A stretch of DNA of 64,000 nt from assembly GCF_018141105.1 (NCBI RefSeq), contig NZ_CP054839.1, forward strand, positions 7,877,411 to 7,941,410. The letters run 5' to 3'. Position 1 is the stretch's first letter. Every line of letters begins with the position of its first letter. The position numbers and the translations under genes are program-made. The stretch comes from Saccharopolyspora erythraea. GTDB taxonomy: Bacteria; Actinomycetota; Actinomycetes; Mycobacteriales; Pseudonocardiaceae. Below, piece after piece: positions 9,313 through 18,395 of this stretch. The notes under the pieces are model-generated. The model did no database searches and was not told where the DNA came from. It worked only from the letters and a program-made list of their open reading frames with translations.

Positions 9313-10173
9313 GTGGGCAGCAAGAACGAGCTCGGCAACTTCCTGAAGGCGTGCCGCGACCGGCGCAAACCGGAAGAACTCGGCATTCCGGCAGGCGGTG
9401 GCGTGCGCAGGACCCCGGGGCTGCGCCGCGAGGAGGTCGCGGCCGCGGCCGGGATCAGCATGGATTACTACACGCGGCTCGAACAGGGGCGCGAACGGCA
9501 CCCGAGCGACTCGGTGCTGGAGGCTCTGGCCCGCGTGCTGCGCCTGGCGCACGCCGAGCGGCAGCACCTGCACAACCTCGCCAGGCACGCCGCGCACCCG
9601 CACCGCGGCAAGGCCGCGCCCGAGCCGGAACCGGTGCGGCCCACCGTGGTGCGGCTGCTCGACCAGCTCGGCGAGTCGCCCGCCTACGTGCTGAACCGCG
9701 CCAACCGCCTGGTCGCGTCGAACCCTTCCGGACTGGCCCTGCTGGTCGGCATCGAGCAGTGGGAGCCCGAGCGCCGCAACTCGCTGCGCTACCTGTTCCT
9801 GCACCCCAGCGCGCGCACCCTGTTCGTGCGCTGGCGCAACGTCGCGCAGGAGTCCGTCGCGCACCTGCGCTCGACCTTCGGCGACAACCCTTGCGACCCG
9901 GAGCTCACCGCGCTCGTCGAGGAGCTATCCGGCAAGAGCGAGGAGTTCGACGCGATGTGGCGGCGCAACCTCGTGCAGCCCAAGTCCGGCGGGGTGAAGT
10001 CGTTCAACCACCCCGCCGTGGGCCGCATGGACCTCGCCTACGAAGCGCTCGACGTCAGCGGCGCGCCGCAGCGGATCGTGGTCTACCAGGCCCCGCCGGG
10101 CTCGCCCGACGAGGACGCCATGCGCCTGCTGGCCCACGTCGCCCGGGAGCAGCGCACCGAGGTCACGTCCTGA
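9313..10173 (+). CDS. XRE-family regulator with MmyB-like ligand domain
   Basis: This 286-aa transcription factor has an N-terminal helix-turn-helix (about 25-85: VRRTPGLRREEVAAAAGISM, with YYTRLEQGR in the recognition end). A C-terminal PAS-like MmyB ligand-binding domain follows (about 110-280: YVLNRANRLVASNPSGLALL through LAYEALDVSG). Such proteins typically repress a divergent oxidoreductase and respond to a hydrophobic ligand. The divergent aldo/keto reductase fits that pattern. Confidence 0.9.
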   Translation: MGSKNELGNFLKACRDRRKPEELGIPAGGGVRRTPGLRREEVAAAAGISMDYYTRLEQGRERHPSDSVLEALARVLRLAHAERQHLHNLARHAAHPHRGKAAPEPEPVRPTVVRLLDQLGESPAYVLNRANRLVASNPSGLALLVGIEQWEPERRNSLRYLFLHPSARTLFVRWRNVAQESVAHLRSTFGDNPCDPELTALVEELSGKSEEFDAMWRRNLVQPKSGGVKSFNHPAVGRMDLAYEALDVSGAPQRIVVYQAPPGSPDEDAMRLLAHVAREQRTEVTS

Positions 10174-10258
10174 AAACCGGTGGCCCGCAGGCCGCCGCCG
10201 TGCAATGTTCGACGTCGTAGACCAGCGCGGTCGCAGGCCGCTGCCCCAGGAGGTTCGC

Positions 10259-10465
10259 ATGGCAGACGTACCGGAGCAGACGAGCGGGCCTGACAACAAG
10301 CCGGATGGCCGACCTGAGGACCTGAAGCGCCGGATGCGCGAGGCCCTGGAGCGCAAGAACGGCCGCACCAAGGCCGGCGAGGCGCACCAGGACCACCGTT
10401 CGAAGGCCGACGCCACGCACAGCCGCGTGGGTCAGAAGCGCACTTTCCGCCGCAAGTCCGGCTGA
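10259..10465 (+). CDS. DUF5302 small protein
   Basis: This 68-aa, highly charged, probably disordered protein carries the family hallmarks MREALERKN in the middle and the terminal block RTFRRKSG. DUF5302 is a small actinobacterial family of unknown role. CCAGGAGG at 10247-10254 places the start at this ATG. It is followed directly by a long terminator hairpin and so is monocistronic. Confidence 0.85.
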   Translation: MADVPEQTSGPDNKPDGRPEDLKRRMREALERKNGRTKAGEAHQDHRSKADATHSRVGQKRTFRRKSG

Positions 10466-10508
10466 GCGAGGCGCCCGGCGGGGTGAGTACCCTCCCGGGC
10501 CGGGATGA

Positions 10509-10548
10509 CGAATCGCCGCTGCGTCCGGCCGGACGCAGCGGCGATTCG
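10509..10548. terminator. 40-bp perfect palindrome, terminator
   Basis: Two 20-base arms (CGAATCGCCGCTGCGTCCGG and its exact complement) abut with no spacer about 45 bases after the DUF5302 stop. As RNA it would be a very stable hairpin, most simply a factor-independent terminator without a U tract. Perfect symmetry also allows a protein-binding or cruciform role. Confidence 0.75.
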
Positions 10549-10869
10549 CACCCCCTGACTGGGTTTCCGGAGCGGAGTCGGGTCCGCACCGGAGTTTTCA
10601 AAGTGTATCGCCTGGTGCTTAATAACAACCAGAGTCGCCGGGGGCAGCAGACCCACCACGCACGAACGCGCACGCGGCCGCAGGGGTCCTGAACCGGGGC
10701 GCCAGAGGAGGTTGTCGCCGCCCGAGAGCCACCGGGGCGAGGACACGGTGCCGGTGTGGAAGCGTCGCGACGCGGTGTGAGCGCTCTGGCCCGCAAGTGC
10801 GCGGTTACGGTGAACGCCACTACGCGGAACCTGTCGCTCGTCTGACAGGGCCAGGAAGGAACGCAGCGG
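10549..10869. other. intergenic region, no gene seen
   Basis: About 320 bases between the palindrome and the FKBP gene. A short frame here has non-coding composition. GGAAGGAACGCAGCGG just upstream of 10870 is the ribosome site of the FKBP gene, whose promoter presumably lies in this stretch. I see no RNA gene. Confidence 0.5.
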
Positions 10870-11229
10870 ATGAACAAGCCGGAGGTCGAGTTCCAGGCGG
10901 GTCCCCCGCCCGCCGAGCTCGTGGTGAAGGACCTGGTGGAGGGCGACGGCGTCGAAGCTGTCGCCGACGGCGTGGTCGAGGTCCACTACGTCGGCGTCGA
11001 GTACGAGACGGGCGAGGAGTTCGACTCGTCGTGGAACCGCGGCGAGACCGTCAGGTTCCCGCTGCGCCGTCTCGTCAAGGGCTGGCAGGAGGGCATCCCC
11101 GGCATGAAGGCCGGCGGGCGCCGCCAGCTCACCGTCCCGCCGGAGCTGGCCTACGGCCCGGCAGGCGGCGGGCACCGGCTTTCGGGCAAGACCCTGGTCT
11201 TCGTGATCGACCTGATCGACGCGAGCTGA
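10870..11229 (+). CDS. FKBP-type peptidyl-prolyl isomerase
   Basis: This 119-aa single-domain FKBP catalyses cis-trans isomerisation of prolyl bonds. Family motifs are VEVHYVGVEYETGEEFDSSW, the FPL-rich ligand wall, the GWQEGIPGMKAGGRRQL loop, IPPELAYG-like VPPELAYGPAG and the final LVFVIDLIDA strand. No signal peptide is present, so it is probably cytosolic. A bidirectional terminator follows. Confidence 0.93.
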   Translation: MNKPEVEFQAGPPPAELVVKDLVEGDGVEAVADGVVEVHYVGVEYETGEEFDSSWNRGETVRFPLRRLVKGWQEGIPGMKAGGRRQLTVPPELAYGPAGGGHRLSGKTLVFVIDLIDAS

Positions 11230-11237
11230 GCGCCGGG

Positions 11238-11273
11238 CCGGCTCTGGTGGGACGGGCGTCCCGCCAGAGCCGG
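11238..11273. terminator. bidirectional terminator
   Basis: A 17-base arm (CCGGCTCTGGTGGGACG) pairs with CGTCCCGCCAGAGCCGG across a 2-base spacer, with one G-U pair. It sits exactly between the converging FKBP and DUF5134 genes. Confidence 0.85.
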
Positions 11274-11951
11274 TCAGAGCAGGGTGAAGAACATGTACGC
11301 CAACCCGAGCTGCATCACCAGTGCCGTGGCGTGGTCGAGCCGTGCGCTGAGCGGCAACGGCACGACGGCGGGGCCGGCGCGCTCCCCGTCCCGGCCGGTG
11401 ACCAGGTCGGTCGCCGAGAAGCCCGCGCGGAGCACGAAGTAGGCCGTCAGCACCAGCGCCACCAGCGGGAGCGCGATGCCGGCCCCGCCGCCGTCGATCA
11501 CCCGGATGTCGAACAGCGGCGAATCGTGCGGGTGCCCCGGTGCCGCCGGCTCCAGCGGCCGGACCTGCGGACCGGGGCCCGCATCCGGCGCCCGCACGGC
11601 GGCGAACAGGTAGAACATCGCCAGGTCGATCACCAGCAGGTGCGTGTACAGGGCCGTGCCCGCCGCGCCGCCGGGGTCCCGGCTCCGGTAGGCCAGCACG
11701 CACGTCCACACCGCCCCCGCCAGGAACAGCGTTTGCCACCACACGGCCACCGCCGTGCCCGGCCCCGGCAACAACAGCGCGCACATCCCCACGCCCATGA
11801 GCACGTGCGTGAACGCGACGGGGAAGTCGACGGCCATCGCCCGGCCGCCCTCGACCCGCCACAGCCCGGACACCTGCCGGACCAGCGCAAGCAGCGTGAA
11901 GGTGCCGATGACCACGAGCAGGCACCAGCGCAGCCACGCGGGCCCGCCCAT
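11274..11951 (-). CDS. DUF5134 membrane protein
   Basis: This protein of about 225 aa has six to seven hydrophobic segments, a TM-His pattern in the first half (AFTHVLMGVGM; LYTHLLVIDLAMFY) and a loop of about 40 residues rich in Pro/Gly. This is the layout of the DUF5134 family of actinobacteria, possibly metal-binding through the membrane histidines. GGAGGGGCT directly precedes the ATG. Function is unknown. Confidence 0.78.
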   Translation of the reverse strand: MGGPAWLRWCLLVVIGTFTLLALVRQVSGLWRVEGGRAMAVDFPVAFTHVLMGVGMCALLLPGPGTAVAVWWQTLFLAGAVWTCVLAYRSRDPGGAAGTALYTHLLVIDLAMFYLFAAVRAPDAGPGPQVRPLEPAAPGHPHDSPLFDIRVIDGGGAGIALPLVALVLTAYFVLRAGFSATDLVTGRDGERAGPAVVPLPLSARLDHATALVMQLGLAYMFFTLL

Positions 11952-12062
11952 AGCCCCTCCAGTGCGCGGGTAGCTCGGCAGCCGGGTAGCCGAGGTAGTC
12001 ACCTTGCCACCGCCGTGCCCACCCCGCAGACCGTGCCCGAACTCCGCAGGGGCCTGGGCAGG

Positions 12063-12257
12063 ATGGCTACGGCCCGGAGCTGGGGGCGCGGAATCTGGTC
12101 GCGGTGCGTCTTCGCCGCCGACGAACCCAGCGTCCGGTTGTTCCGGGCGCACGGCTTCGAGCAGTGGGGGCGGCTCCCCGAGATGGCCGACCTGGACGGC
12201 GTGGTCCACGACATCCTCTTCCTCGGGCTGCGGGTCGGCGACCGCGCGCGGGGGTAG
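12063..12257 (+). pseudogene. GNAT acetyltransferase C-terminal fragment
   Basis: The 64-aa frame matches only the last third of a GNAT N-acetyltransferase: the EPSVRLFRAHGF helix with its N-P-S-like start, then the strand VVHDILFLGLRV. The acetyl-CoA-binding R/QxxGxG/A motif and the N-terminal half are missing and do not appear in the upstream sequence. It is most likely a decay remnant. Confidence 0.6.
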
Positions 12258-12388
12258 GTCGTTCGGGTTCTCGTGCGTGCGCGGGGTGTGACACGGACAG
12301 GCGAACTCGCCATCTCGGGCCTCCCCTTCGGAAGATCGCTAGGGCAATGTCACCGGGGCGGAAAGACCTGCCTCGGGGAGGGAGCAGC

Positions 12389-12682
12389 GTGGACATCGCA
12401 CTCGTGGACTTCGTGCGGACCCGGTTGGACGAGGAGGCCGCCAAACTCAGCTTCGGCGGCGCGGCGGCGGCAGCAGAACGCGGTCATGCGGCCTCGCAGG
12501 ACGTCGTCGACCGCCACCTCCGGACCGTGGACGTCAAGCGATTCGTTCTCGACGAGTGCCAGGCCAGCCTGCGCACGGAGCCCCAGGGGTCGAAGTACCT
12601 CGCGGCCGTCGAGCGGGCCGTCACCAACCTCGCCCTCGAATACGCCGGGCACCCGGAGTTCCGCGAGGAGTGGCGCCCGTAG
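12389..12682 (+). CDS. DUF6221-family protein
   Basis: This 97-aa cytosolic protein has the DUF6221 pattern: an opening DFVRTRLDEEA helix, a central DVKRFVLDECQ stretch and the terminal tryptophan block AGHPEFREEWRP. The family is widespread in actinobacteria, often near mobile DNA, and of unknown function. The GTG at 12389 follows GGGGAGGGAG; an upstream ATG at 12347 would add 14 residues. Confidence 0.75.
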   Translation: MDIALVDFVRTRLDEEAAKLSFGGAAAAAERGHAASQDVVDRHLRTVDVKRFVLDECQASLRTEPQGSKYLAAVERAVTNLALEYAGHPEFREEWRP

Positions 12683-12749
12683 GACACCGCCCGCCGCCGC
12701 GGCGCCCCGCACACGGGGCTGACACGCGCACCGGGCACGATGCGGGTCC

Positions 12750-13118
12750 ATGATCGACACCGGTTCCCTCATCTACCCGATCGTCACGCTGCTCGTGCTC
12801 GCCCTCGTCATGCTCGCCGTGGCCCGCTTCCTGCGGCCGTCCGGGCGCTCGGCCGCGGCGCGGCCGAGCGTGGTGTACCTGGTCGAAGACCACACCGACC
12901 AGGCACGAACGACGAAGTACTGGGCGCACGTGTACCTCAGCCGCGGGAAGGCCAAGGCCGAGGTCGAGGAGTCCGCCGCGCGAAGCGGGCACGAGGCGGT
13001 GCGCTGGGATGACCGGTCAACGGTGTTGTGCGCCTTCGCGGACGGCAGCCACGGGACGGACGAGCTGTACCGGGTGGTGCCCTTGGAGGTGCGGCCGGAC
13101 GACGAGGTCCTGATCTGA
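12750..13118 (+). CDS. hypothetical protein with one membrane segment
   Basis: This 122-aa protein has an N-terminal transmembrane helix (about 8-28, IYPIVTLLVLALVMLAVARF) and a soluble mixed domain of about 90 residues beginning SVVYLVEDHTDQART. The tail looks like two beta strands (VLCAFADG; YRVVPLEV). I recognise no family. It precedes the convergent flavoprotein gene with only 18 bases between. Confidence 0.65.
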   Translation: MIDTGSLIYPIVTLLVLALVMLAVARFLRPSGRSAAARPSVVYLVEDHTDQARTTKYWAHVYLSRGKAKAEVEESAARSGHEAVRWDDRSTVLCAFADGSHGTDELYRVVPLEVRPDDEVLI

Positions 13119-13136
13119 AGCAGGCACGACGGCGCA

Positions 13137-14849
13137 TCACCGTCCGATGGGGGTCGCGGGCTCCTGCGGGCGGCCGCGCGGGTGCAGCGCGTTGGCGGCG
13201 AACAGCTGGTGGAGGAGCTGGATCGTCACCGAGCCTTCCCCCACCGCGGAGGCCACCCGCTTCACCGAACCGGACCGGACGTCGCCCGCCGCGAAGACGC
13301 CCGGCATGCTCGTCTCGAGCAGCAGCGGATCGCGATCGAGCGGCCAGGTGCGGTCGTCGCGGAGGCCGGCTCCCGTGAGGACGAATCCCCGCTCGTCCCT
13401 GGCAACCTCCGGTGGCAGCCACTCGGTGTGCGGGCGCGCTCCGATCACGATGAAGAGCCCGTCGGCGCAGACGGTCTCCTCGCTGCCGTCCTCCCGGTCG
13501 CGCAGCACGAGGTGCTCGAGCCGTCCCGTGCCTCCGCCGCCGACGATCTCGCTGCCGAGACGGATCCGCAGTCCCGGTGTCGCCTCCGCCTCGCGCGCCA
13601 AGTAGTGCGACATCCCCGCGCGCAACGACCGGGCACGTATGACGAGGGTGACCCGCCGGGCGTAGCGAGTCAGATACACGGCAGCCTGCCCCGCGGAGTT
13701 CCCGCCGCCGAGGACGTAGACCTCGCGCCCGGCCATGGCAGGCGCCTCGGAAGCCGGACCACCGTAGAAGACACCTGCCCCGCTGAGCGCGTCGAGCGCG
13801 GGTACGTCCAGCCGGCGGTAGCTGGCGCCGGTCGCAAGGAGCACCGCGCGGGCACGCACCCGGACGCTGTTGGACAGGGTGATGAAGTGCTCGTCGTGCT
13901 CGCGCCGGAGTGCGGTCGCCCGCTGCATGAACGCGAACTTCGCGCCGAACACCCACGCCTGGTCGTAAGCCTGCTGGGCCAGGCGGCGACCGCTGATGCC
14001 GCGGGGGAAACCCAGGTAGTTGCGGATCAGCGAGCTGGAGGTCGCCTGGCCGCCCAGCCCGCCTTCGTCGACGACCAGCGTGCTGAACCCTTCCGACGCG
14101 CCGTACACGGCCGCCGACAGACCAGCGGGCCCGGCGCCGACGATCACCAGGTCGAACTCCATCCGCTCCGGGTTCACCGGTGAGCCCGCCGCCATCGCGA
14201 TCTCGGCGTCGGTGGGGTCCGTCAGCACCTTGCCGTCGGGGAAGATGACGACCGGCAGATCCACGCCCTCGCCGACCTCAGCGACTCGGGCGCGCCCCTC
14301 GCTCGAGTCGGCCAGGCAGAACGAGTGCGGGATCGCGCAGCGCCCGAGCCGCTCCCTCAGTTCATAGGCCCGGCCGGACCAGGACTCGGCGACCACGTGG
14401 ATCGTGTACGGCGAGGCTCGCCGCGCCTCCGCCCACTCCAGCAGCAGGCTCGAGATCGCCTGGTGGAAGAGCTCGTCCGGGGAAGCCGACGGCCTGAGCA
14501 CGTAGTGGTCGATGCGCCCGCGGGCGATCGAGTCGAAGATCGCCTCGCCGGTCGCTCGATCGCCCCAGTCTCCCCACCCGATCAGCAGCCCGCGCTTCGC
14601 GTGCGGATGAAGGCGGCGGGCGTGGTCCAGCAGCTCGCTCGCAGTGATCCCCGCCAGCCGCTGTCCCGAAAGAACCAGGGCGACTTCGTCATCGGTTGCC
14701 GCGAGGTCGTCGAGGTATCCGCGCGCCTCGTGCGACGAGCGCACGCACAGGACCCGGTAGTGACGCGCGTAGCGCTCGCGCAACTCCCGCTCGACGGCAC
14801 GCAGCGCATCCGGATCCTCGTCGACGGCGACAAGCACAGCGCCGGACAT
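13137..14849 (-). CDS. fused receiver / thioredoxin-reductase-like flavoprotein
   Basis: This 570-aa protein has an N-terminal response-regulator-like domain (about 1-125, VLVAVDEDPDALRAVERELR; the phosphoacceptor position reads LVLSGQR, so Asp is replaced). A thioredoxin-fold segment follows (about 140-215). A C-terminal FAD/NAD(P)-binding module of the thioredoxin-reductase type occupies about 225-560, with GAGPAGLSAAVYGA, GGGNSAGQAAVYL and GVFAAGDVR. The usual redox CxxC of thioredoxin reductase is replaced at the YGGPASEAP stretch. This architecture is known as a fused response regulator/thioredoxin-disulfide reductase. Its redox partner is unclear. Confidence 0.88.
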   Translation of the reverse strand: MSGAVLVAVDEDPDALRAVERELRERYARHYRVLCVRSSHEARGYLDDLAATDDEVALVLSGQRLAGITASELLDHARRLHPHAKRGLLIGWGDWGDRATGEAIFDSIARGRIDHYVLRPSASPDELFHQAISSLLLEWAEARRASPYTIHVVAESWSGRAYELRERLGRCAIPHSFCLADSSEGRARVAEVGEGVDLPVVIFPDGKVLTDPTDAEIAMAAGSPVNPERMEFDLVIVGAGPAGLSAAVYGASEGFSTLVVDEGGLGGQATSSSLIRNYLGFPRGISGRRLAQQAYDQAWVFGAKFAFMQRATALRREHDEHFITLSNSVRVRARAVLLATGASYRRLDVPALDALSGAGVFYGGPASEAPAMAGREVYVLGGGNSAGQAAVYLTRYARRVTLVIRARSLRAGMSHYLAREAEATPGLRIRLGSEIVGGGGTGRLEHLVLRDREDGSEETVCADGLFIVIGARPHTEWLPPEVARDERGFVLTGAGLRDDRTWPLDRDPLLLETSMPGVFAAGDVRSGSVKRVASAVGEGSVTIQLLHQLFAANALHPRGRPQEPATPIGR

Positions 14850-15190
14850 GCACCCACTCCAGTTCCGGCCCCGCACCCGCCATCCGGGCGCGGAGTGCGG
14901 ATTTCCGCTGCCCGCGGACGGTGCGCGGCGGCTCATCCCTGCTCGGGATCGCCTCGCCGAGACCGAGGGCGCGCAGCGCGCTCAGCTCCCGGTTCGGTCC
15001 GACCATGCGCGACCCAGCCTCGGACCGGGTGTTGCGGCTGGTAAGAGGCGAAAGCCCCAAGCAGGTCGCGCGGACTCCGGCCTGGGGCCTTTGGTCCCTG
15101 GAACGGGGATCGGGCTTCCCGCAGGGTTGCTCTCGACAGCGGCCTCGACACGTGGTCGAGCGACGTGGCCACGAGGAGAGGAGATCGACC

Positions 15191-15601
15191 ATGGCAACGC
15201 ACGGCGCACGGCCCGCGCGCACCGGCTGGGTGGGCTGGGTGTACTTCGCGGCCACCGTCCTGCTGCTGGCCGGCATCGTCCAGGTGATCAACGGGCTGAT
15301 CGCCTTCAGCCGCTCGGGATCGACGCTCATCACGCCGTCCGGAGTCGCGCTCGAGGTCAGCTACGCCGGGGTCGGCTGGAGCTTCCTGATCACGGGTGCG
15401 GTTCTGGCCGCCACCGGGATCGGGCTGTTCGGCGGCCGCACCTGGGCACGTGCCGTGGGCATCGCCATCGCCGTGATCAGCGTGCTGGCCAACATCGCCT
15501 TCTTCGCGGCGTACCCGCTGTGGTCGGCAGTGGTGATCGTGCTCGACGTGCTCGTGATCTACGCGCTGGTCGCCCACGGCCGGGAGGCCCGCCGCAGGTA
15601 G
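15191..15601 (+). CDS. DUF7144-type small membrane protein
   Basis: This 136-aa protein has four transmembrane helices and opens with GWVGWVYFAATVLLLAGIVQ, the hallmark of the actinobacterial DUF7144 family of unknown function. A purine-rich GAGGAGAGGAG run precedes the ATG. It ends 6 bases from the convergent protease gene, leaving no room for a terminator. Confidence 0.8.
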   Translation: MATHGARPARTGWVGWVYFAATVLLLAGIVQVINGLIAFSRSGSTLITPSGVALEVSYAGVGWSFLITGAVLAATGIGLFGGRTWARAVGIAIAVISVLANIAFFAAYPLWSAVVIVLDVLVIYALVAHGREARRR

Positions 15602-15607
15602 CCGGGT

Positions 15608-16528
15608 TCAGGCGTCCGGGCGCATGCCCGGAATACCCGCTTGCACAGCCAGGAGGCGGACAGCCGACAGGCGGTCCCGCACCGGCACCTGAGGAAGCAG
15701 GGAGAGCGGGGCTGCCGTCGCGTGTCGAGCTCCCTGGCCCGTCGACGCGGAGGCGCGATTGTGGATCGTGGTGTCGATCCAGGTCCGGTAGGACGAGACC
15801 GCGTTCCACTGTCCGTAGCCGGATCCGCACTTGCCGTCCTCGTCGGCGGGCCCGCTGGTGACACCGACCAGTTCCCAGTCACCCGGCCTGCCTCGGAGCT
15901 GCGGGCCGCCCGAATCGCCTTGGCAGAGGTTGGTGCCGGGGACGGCTCCCTGCCCGCAGATGTTCCGAGCCTGGTCCATCCCCGCCGTGCACCGGTCGCC
16001 GGGGACGACCCGCGCGCTGAGCTCCTGCAGGTCGCGCGGGATGTCCTGGCTGTTCTCGTTGGTCCTGCCCCAGCCGATGACACGGGTCAAGGACTCCGGC
16101 GCCTCCGGGCTCGTCGCGAGCTTGACGGGTTTCTGCGGGACCGCGTGATCCAGTCGCAGCAGGGCGAGATCCGCCGTGGACTCCTTGTTCTCGGGGTTCA
16201 CCACGATCTGCGCGACCTTGGCGGTGCTACCGCCCGTGACCCGGTCGTCACTGCCGACTCGCGCGCTCACGCCCTCGGCCGGACGCGCGACGGGCGACCC
16301 GTTCGCCCCCGGATCCGACACGCAGTGCGCGGCCGTGAGCACCCAGTCAGGGGCGACCAGCGAGCCACCGCAGAAGAACCTGCCGTTGTGATCGAGGCTC
16401 GTCATGAACGGGTACGAGTCGACCGCGTTCTGGCCGCCGATGACCTGGGGCGCCGCACCGGCAGCAGTAGCGGCAGGCGCGACCAGCAGCGACGCCGCGA
16501 TCGCGGTGATGGAAAGACAAAGACGCAT
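15608..16528 (-). CDS. secreted trypsin-like serine protease (S1)
   Basis: This exported endopeptidase (306 aa) has a signal peptide (1-23) and a short propeptide, then the mature start at VIGGQNAV. The triad is His in LTAAHC, Asp in TADLALLRLD and Ser in CQGDSGGP. Paired cysteines match S1 disulphides. The segment before Ser has no acidic S1-pocket residue that I can place with certainty, so primary specificity is left open. About 45 extra residues follow the final WIDTTI helix, rich in Ala/Arg, longer than in typical bacterial trypsins. Confidence 0.92.
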   Translation of the reverse strand: MRLCLSITAIAASLLVAPAATAAGAAPQVIGGQNAVDSYPFMTSLDHNGRFFCGGSLVAPDWVLTAAHCVSDPGANGSPVARPAEGVSARVGSDDRVTGGSTAKVAQIVVNPENKESTADLALLRLDHAVPQKPVKLATSPEAPESLTRVIGWGRTNENSQDIPRDLQELSARVVPGDRCTAGMDQARNICGQGAVPGTNLCQGDSGGPQLRGRPGDWELVGVTSGPADEDGKCGSGYGQWNAVSSYRTWIDTTIHNRASASTGQGARHATAAPLSLLPQVPVRDRLSAVRLLAVQAGIPGMRPDA

Positions 16529-16734
16529 TGGGTGGCCCTTCACGCGGAAGCGGCCGACTTTAGGGCCGCTCCGGGAAGGGCGTCCAGCGCGCCCGAGGCT
16601 GGGCTGTGCGAGAGGACACATAGGGAAAACAGAGCGCAATTGAGCGAGCATCGACAGTGAGCAGCCGGCCGCTCCGAGGTGCTGACCTGCCGGTACGGCG
16701 TCAGCACCTTCAACTCAGGTTCGAGTGCGGTGGG

Positions 16735-17538
16735 TCACTCGGCCGCGGGGACCTTGCTCGTGTAGGTCGCTTGGCGGGTCACCCAAATCGAGAGCGGCGG
16801 GCCCTGCGCGCGCACCTGCGCGACCTTCAGCTTGTCCGCCCTGTCGCCCTGGTCGGCGCGCTTCTGGAGCTCGGTGAGCTTCTCCTGGTGGCGCTGCAGG
16901 ACGGCCTGCTCATCGGCGGAGAGGTGCTTGGGGTCGTCGAGCATGCTCAGCCCGCAGCTCAGCTCGCCGCTGCCTTCGATCCAGCGCGGGTTGGCCAGCC
17001 GCAGCTCAAGCGTGGCGCGCCGGTGCGGTTCGACACGCGGTAACGAGACGGTCTTGACGGTCTCGCCGGGTCCGAAGGTGACCGTCACGACGTCGCCGTC
17101 CTTGCCGGCAGAGGAGTCGTAGACCCAGTGGTTGTGCAGGTCCACCGCGACTGTGCCCTCGGTGGAGCCCTGCCCGACCTGCGCGAAGTCCTTTTCCCGG
17201 TGGAGGGTGGAGATCTCCTTGGAGTCGCCGTCGCCGGCCTTCTCGATCCAGGTCACCCTCCACGCGCCGGACCGGCGCACCTTGACGCCCTCGCGGCTGA
17301 CCCTGACCTCGCAGGTCGTCGGGTCGGGATCCTCCCATTCCCCGCGCATCGCCTGCAGCTTGGCGTGCAGCTCGCTGCCTTCATCGCTGGCGGCCGCGCC
17401 GCTGCCGCGGATCTCGTCGTAGATAGGGGCGAGGCCGCGGGCGCGCTCGGCGTCGTCGACCTCCTGCGCGTGGAAGGACAGGACGGTGAGGTCCCGGTAG
17501 CTCTCCTCGCTCAGCTCGGTGACTTCGACGTCGCTCAT
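16735..17538 (-). CDS. hypothetical acidic protein
   Basis: This 267-aa soluble protein has no signal peptide. It has an acidic N-terminal helical part (about 1-65), a beta-rich middle (about 75-200, with paired aromatic strands such as WRVTWIEK and HNHWVYDSS) and a predicted helical hairpin (about 210-245, QAVLQRHQEKLTELQKRADQ). GGGGGAGTTCC precedes the ATG. I recognise no family. Confidence 0.7.
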   Translation of the reverse strand: MSDVEVTELSEESYRDLTVLSFHAQEVDDAERARGLAPIYDEIRGSGAAASDEGSELHAKLQAMRGEWEDPDPTTCEVRVSREGVKVRRSGAWRVTWIEKAGDGDSKEISTLHREKDFAQVGQGSTEGTVAVDLHNHWVYDSSAGKDGDVVTVTFGPGETVKTVSLPRVEPHRRATLELRLANPRWIEGSGELSCGLSMLDDPKHLSADEQAVLQRHQEKLTELQKRADQGDRADKLKVAQVRAQGPPLSIWVTRQATYTSKVPAAE

Positions 17539-17861
17539 GGAACTCCCCCTATCTCGGCGGCCCGGCACGCTGATCATGCCGGGCGCCCCCGGCCCCGTGG
17601 GGACCGGCCGAACAGGCCTTAGCAGGCCTGCTCGCCGCGAGCATCGCCATGCCCCTCGACCGGCAGCACCTCTCGCACCATCTTCCGCAGAGGGACCACG
17701 GCCAGGCAACCCACCCGCCAGCCACGACGGACCGGCCGCTCACAGTCGGCTTCATCACGCGGCGTCCGTCCGGCCGCTGACGTAGTCCGCGAAGTCCGCG
17801 CTCAGGGCAAGCCTCGACTACGCCTGTACCAAACGTGCCTCTCGCTCCAGCGCCTGCGTTC
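17539..17861. other. intergenic region, no gene seen
   Basis: About 320 bases between two reverse-strand hypothetical genes. A hairpin with 8-bp arms (GCCCGGCA and its complement, 17560-17584) lies just upstream of the acidic-protein gene. Nothing else stands out. The promoter for that gene should be here. Confidence 0.4.
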
Positions 17862-18395
17862 TTATAGTGCCGCGCTGTGGTGCGTTCGCACGATCAGAGC
17901 GCGGTCAGGTGCATCCATCTTCACGCCGACCGCTGAGTCGTCCGGAAACCGGACTTCGAGGTAGCGGACCTCTCTGGGCCCGGATTCGCGTATCGAGCTG
18001 ACGGGATCGGTGCTGCTGCGCCACCGCACGGTGAGCGGATCACCCTCGGCGGCAACGGCCCATTCGCGATTTTCGCAAAGCAGCCATTGTCCGGACTCGG
18101 CGTGTTCGGTCAGCCCGGCGAACCGGGCAGCAGCGGTTCGCCGGAACGCTTCCGGCACCCAATGCCCGACCGTGCAGTCGAGTTCCCCGTTTGAATCAGG
18201 TGGCCCGCCCATGGCGTTGAAGGCTTCCCACAGCATGCGAGCTGCCAGAGACCACCCGCGGCGGATCCGGTGACGGTGGTCGACCGTCTCAGTTCCCGGA
18301 ATGGGCTGCAGGGGCAGCACAACACGAGGCGACCAAGGCAGCACCTGCGCGCTCCGCAGTTCTTCCCGCACCCGCTCTGCCGTCCAATCGGACAT
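17862..18395 (-). CDS. hypothetical protein at the island's left border
   Basis: This 177-aa soluble protein has tryptophans spread through a mixed alpha/beta sequence (GHWVPEAFRRTAAARF; YLEVRFPDDSAVGVKMDAP). I recognise no family. The ATG at 18395 starts the coherent part; the upstream extension to 18476 reads like non-coding sequence. It is the last gene before mobile-element remnants begin and could belong to either side. Confidence 0.6.
   Translation of the reverse strand: MSDWTAERVREELRSAQVLPWSPRVVLPLQPIPGTETVDHRHRIRRGWSLAARMLWEAFNAMGGPPDSNGELDCTVGHWVPEAFRRTAAARFAGLTEHAESGQWLLCENREWAVAAEGDPLTVRWRSSTDPVSSIRESGPREVRYLEVRFPDDSAVGVKMDAPDRALIVRTHHSAAL

Noticed and set aside
10483-10692. 69-aa forward frame after DUF5302
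   Set aside because: It is mostly the palindrome read as protein and has no ribosome site or coding-like composition.
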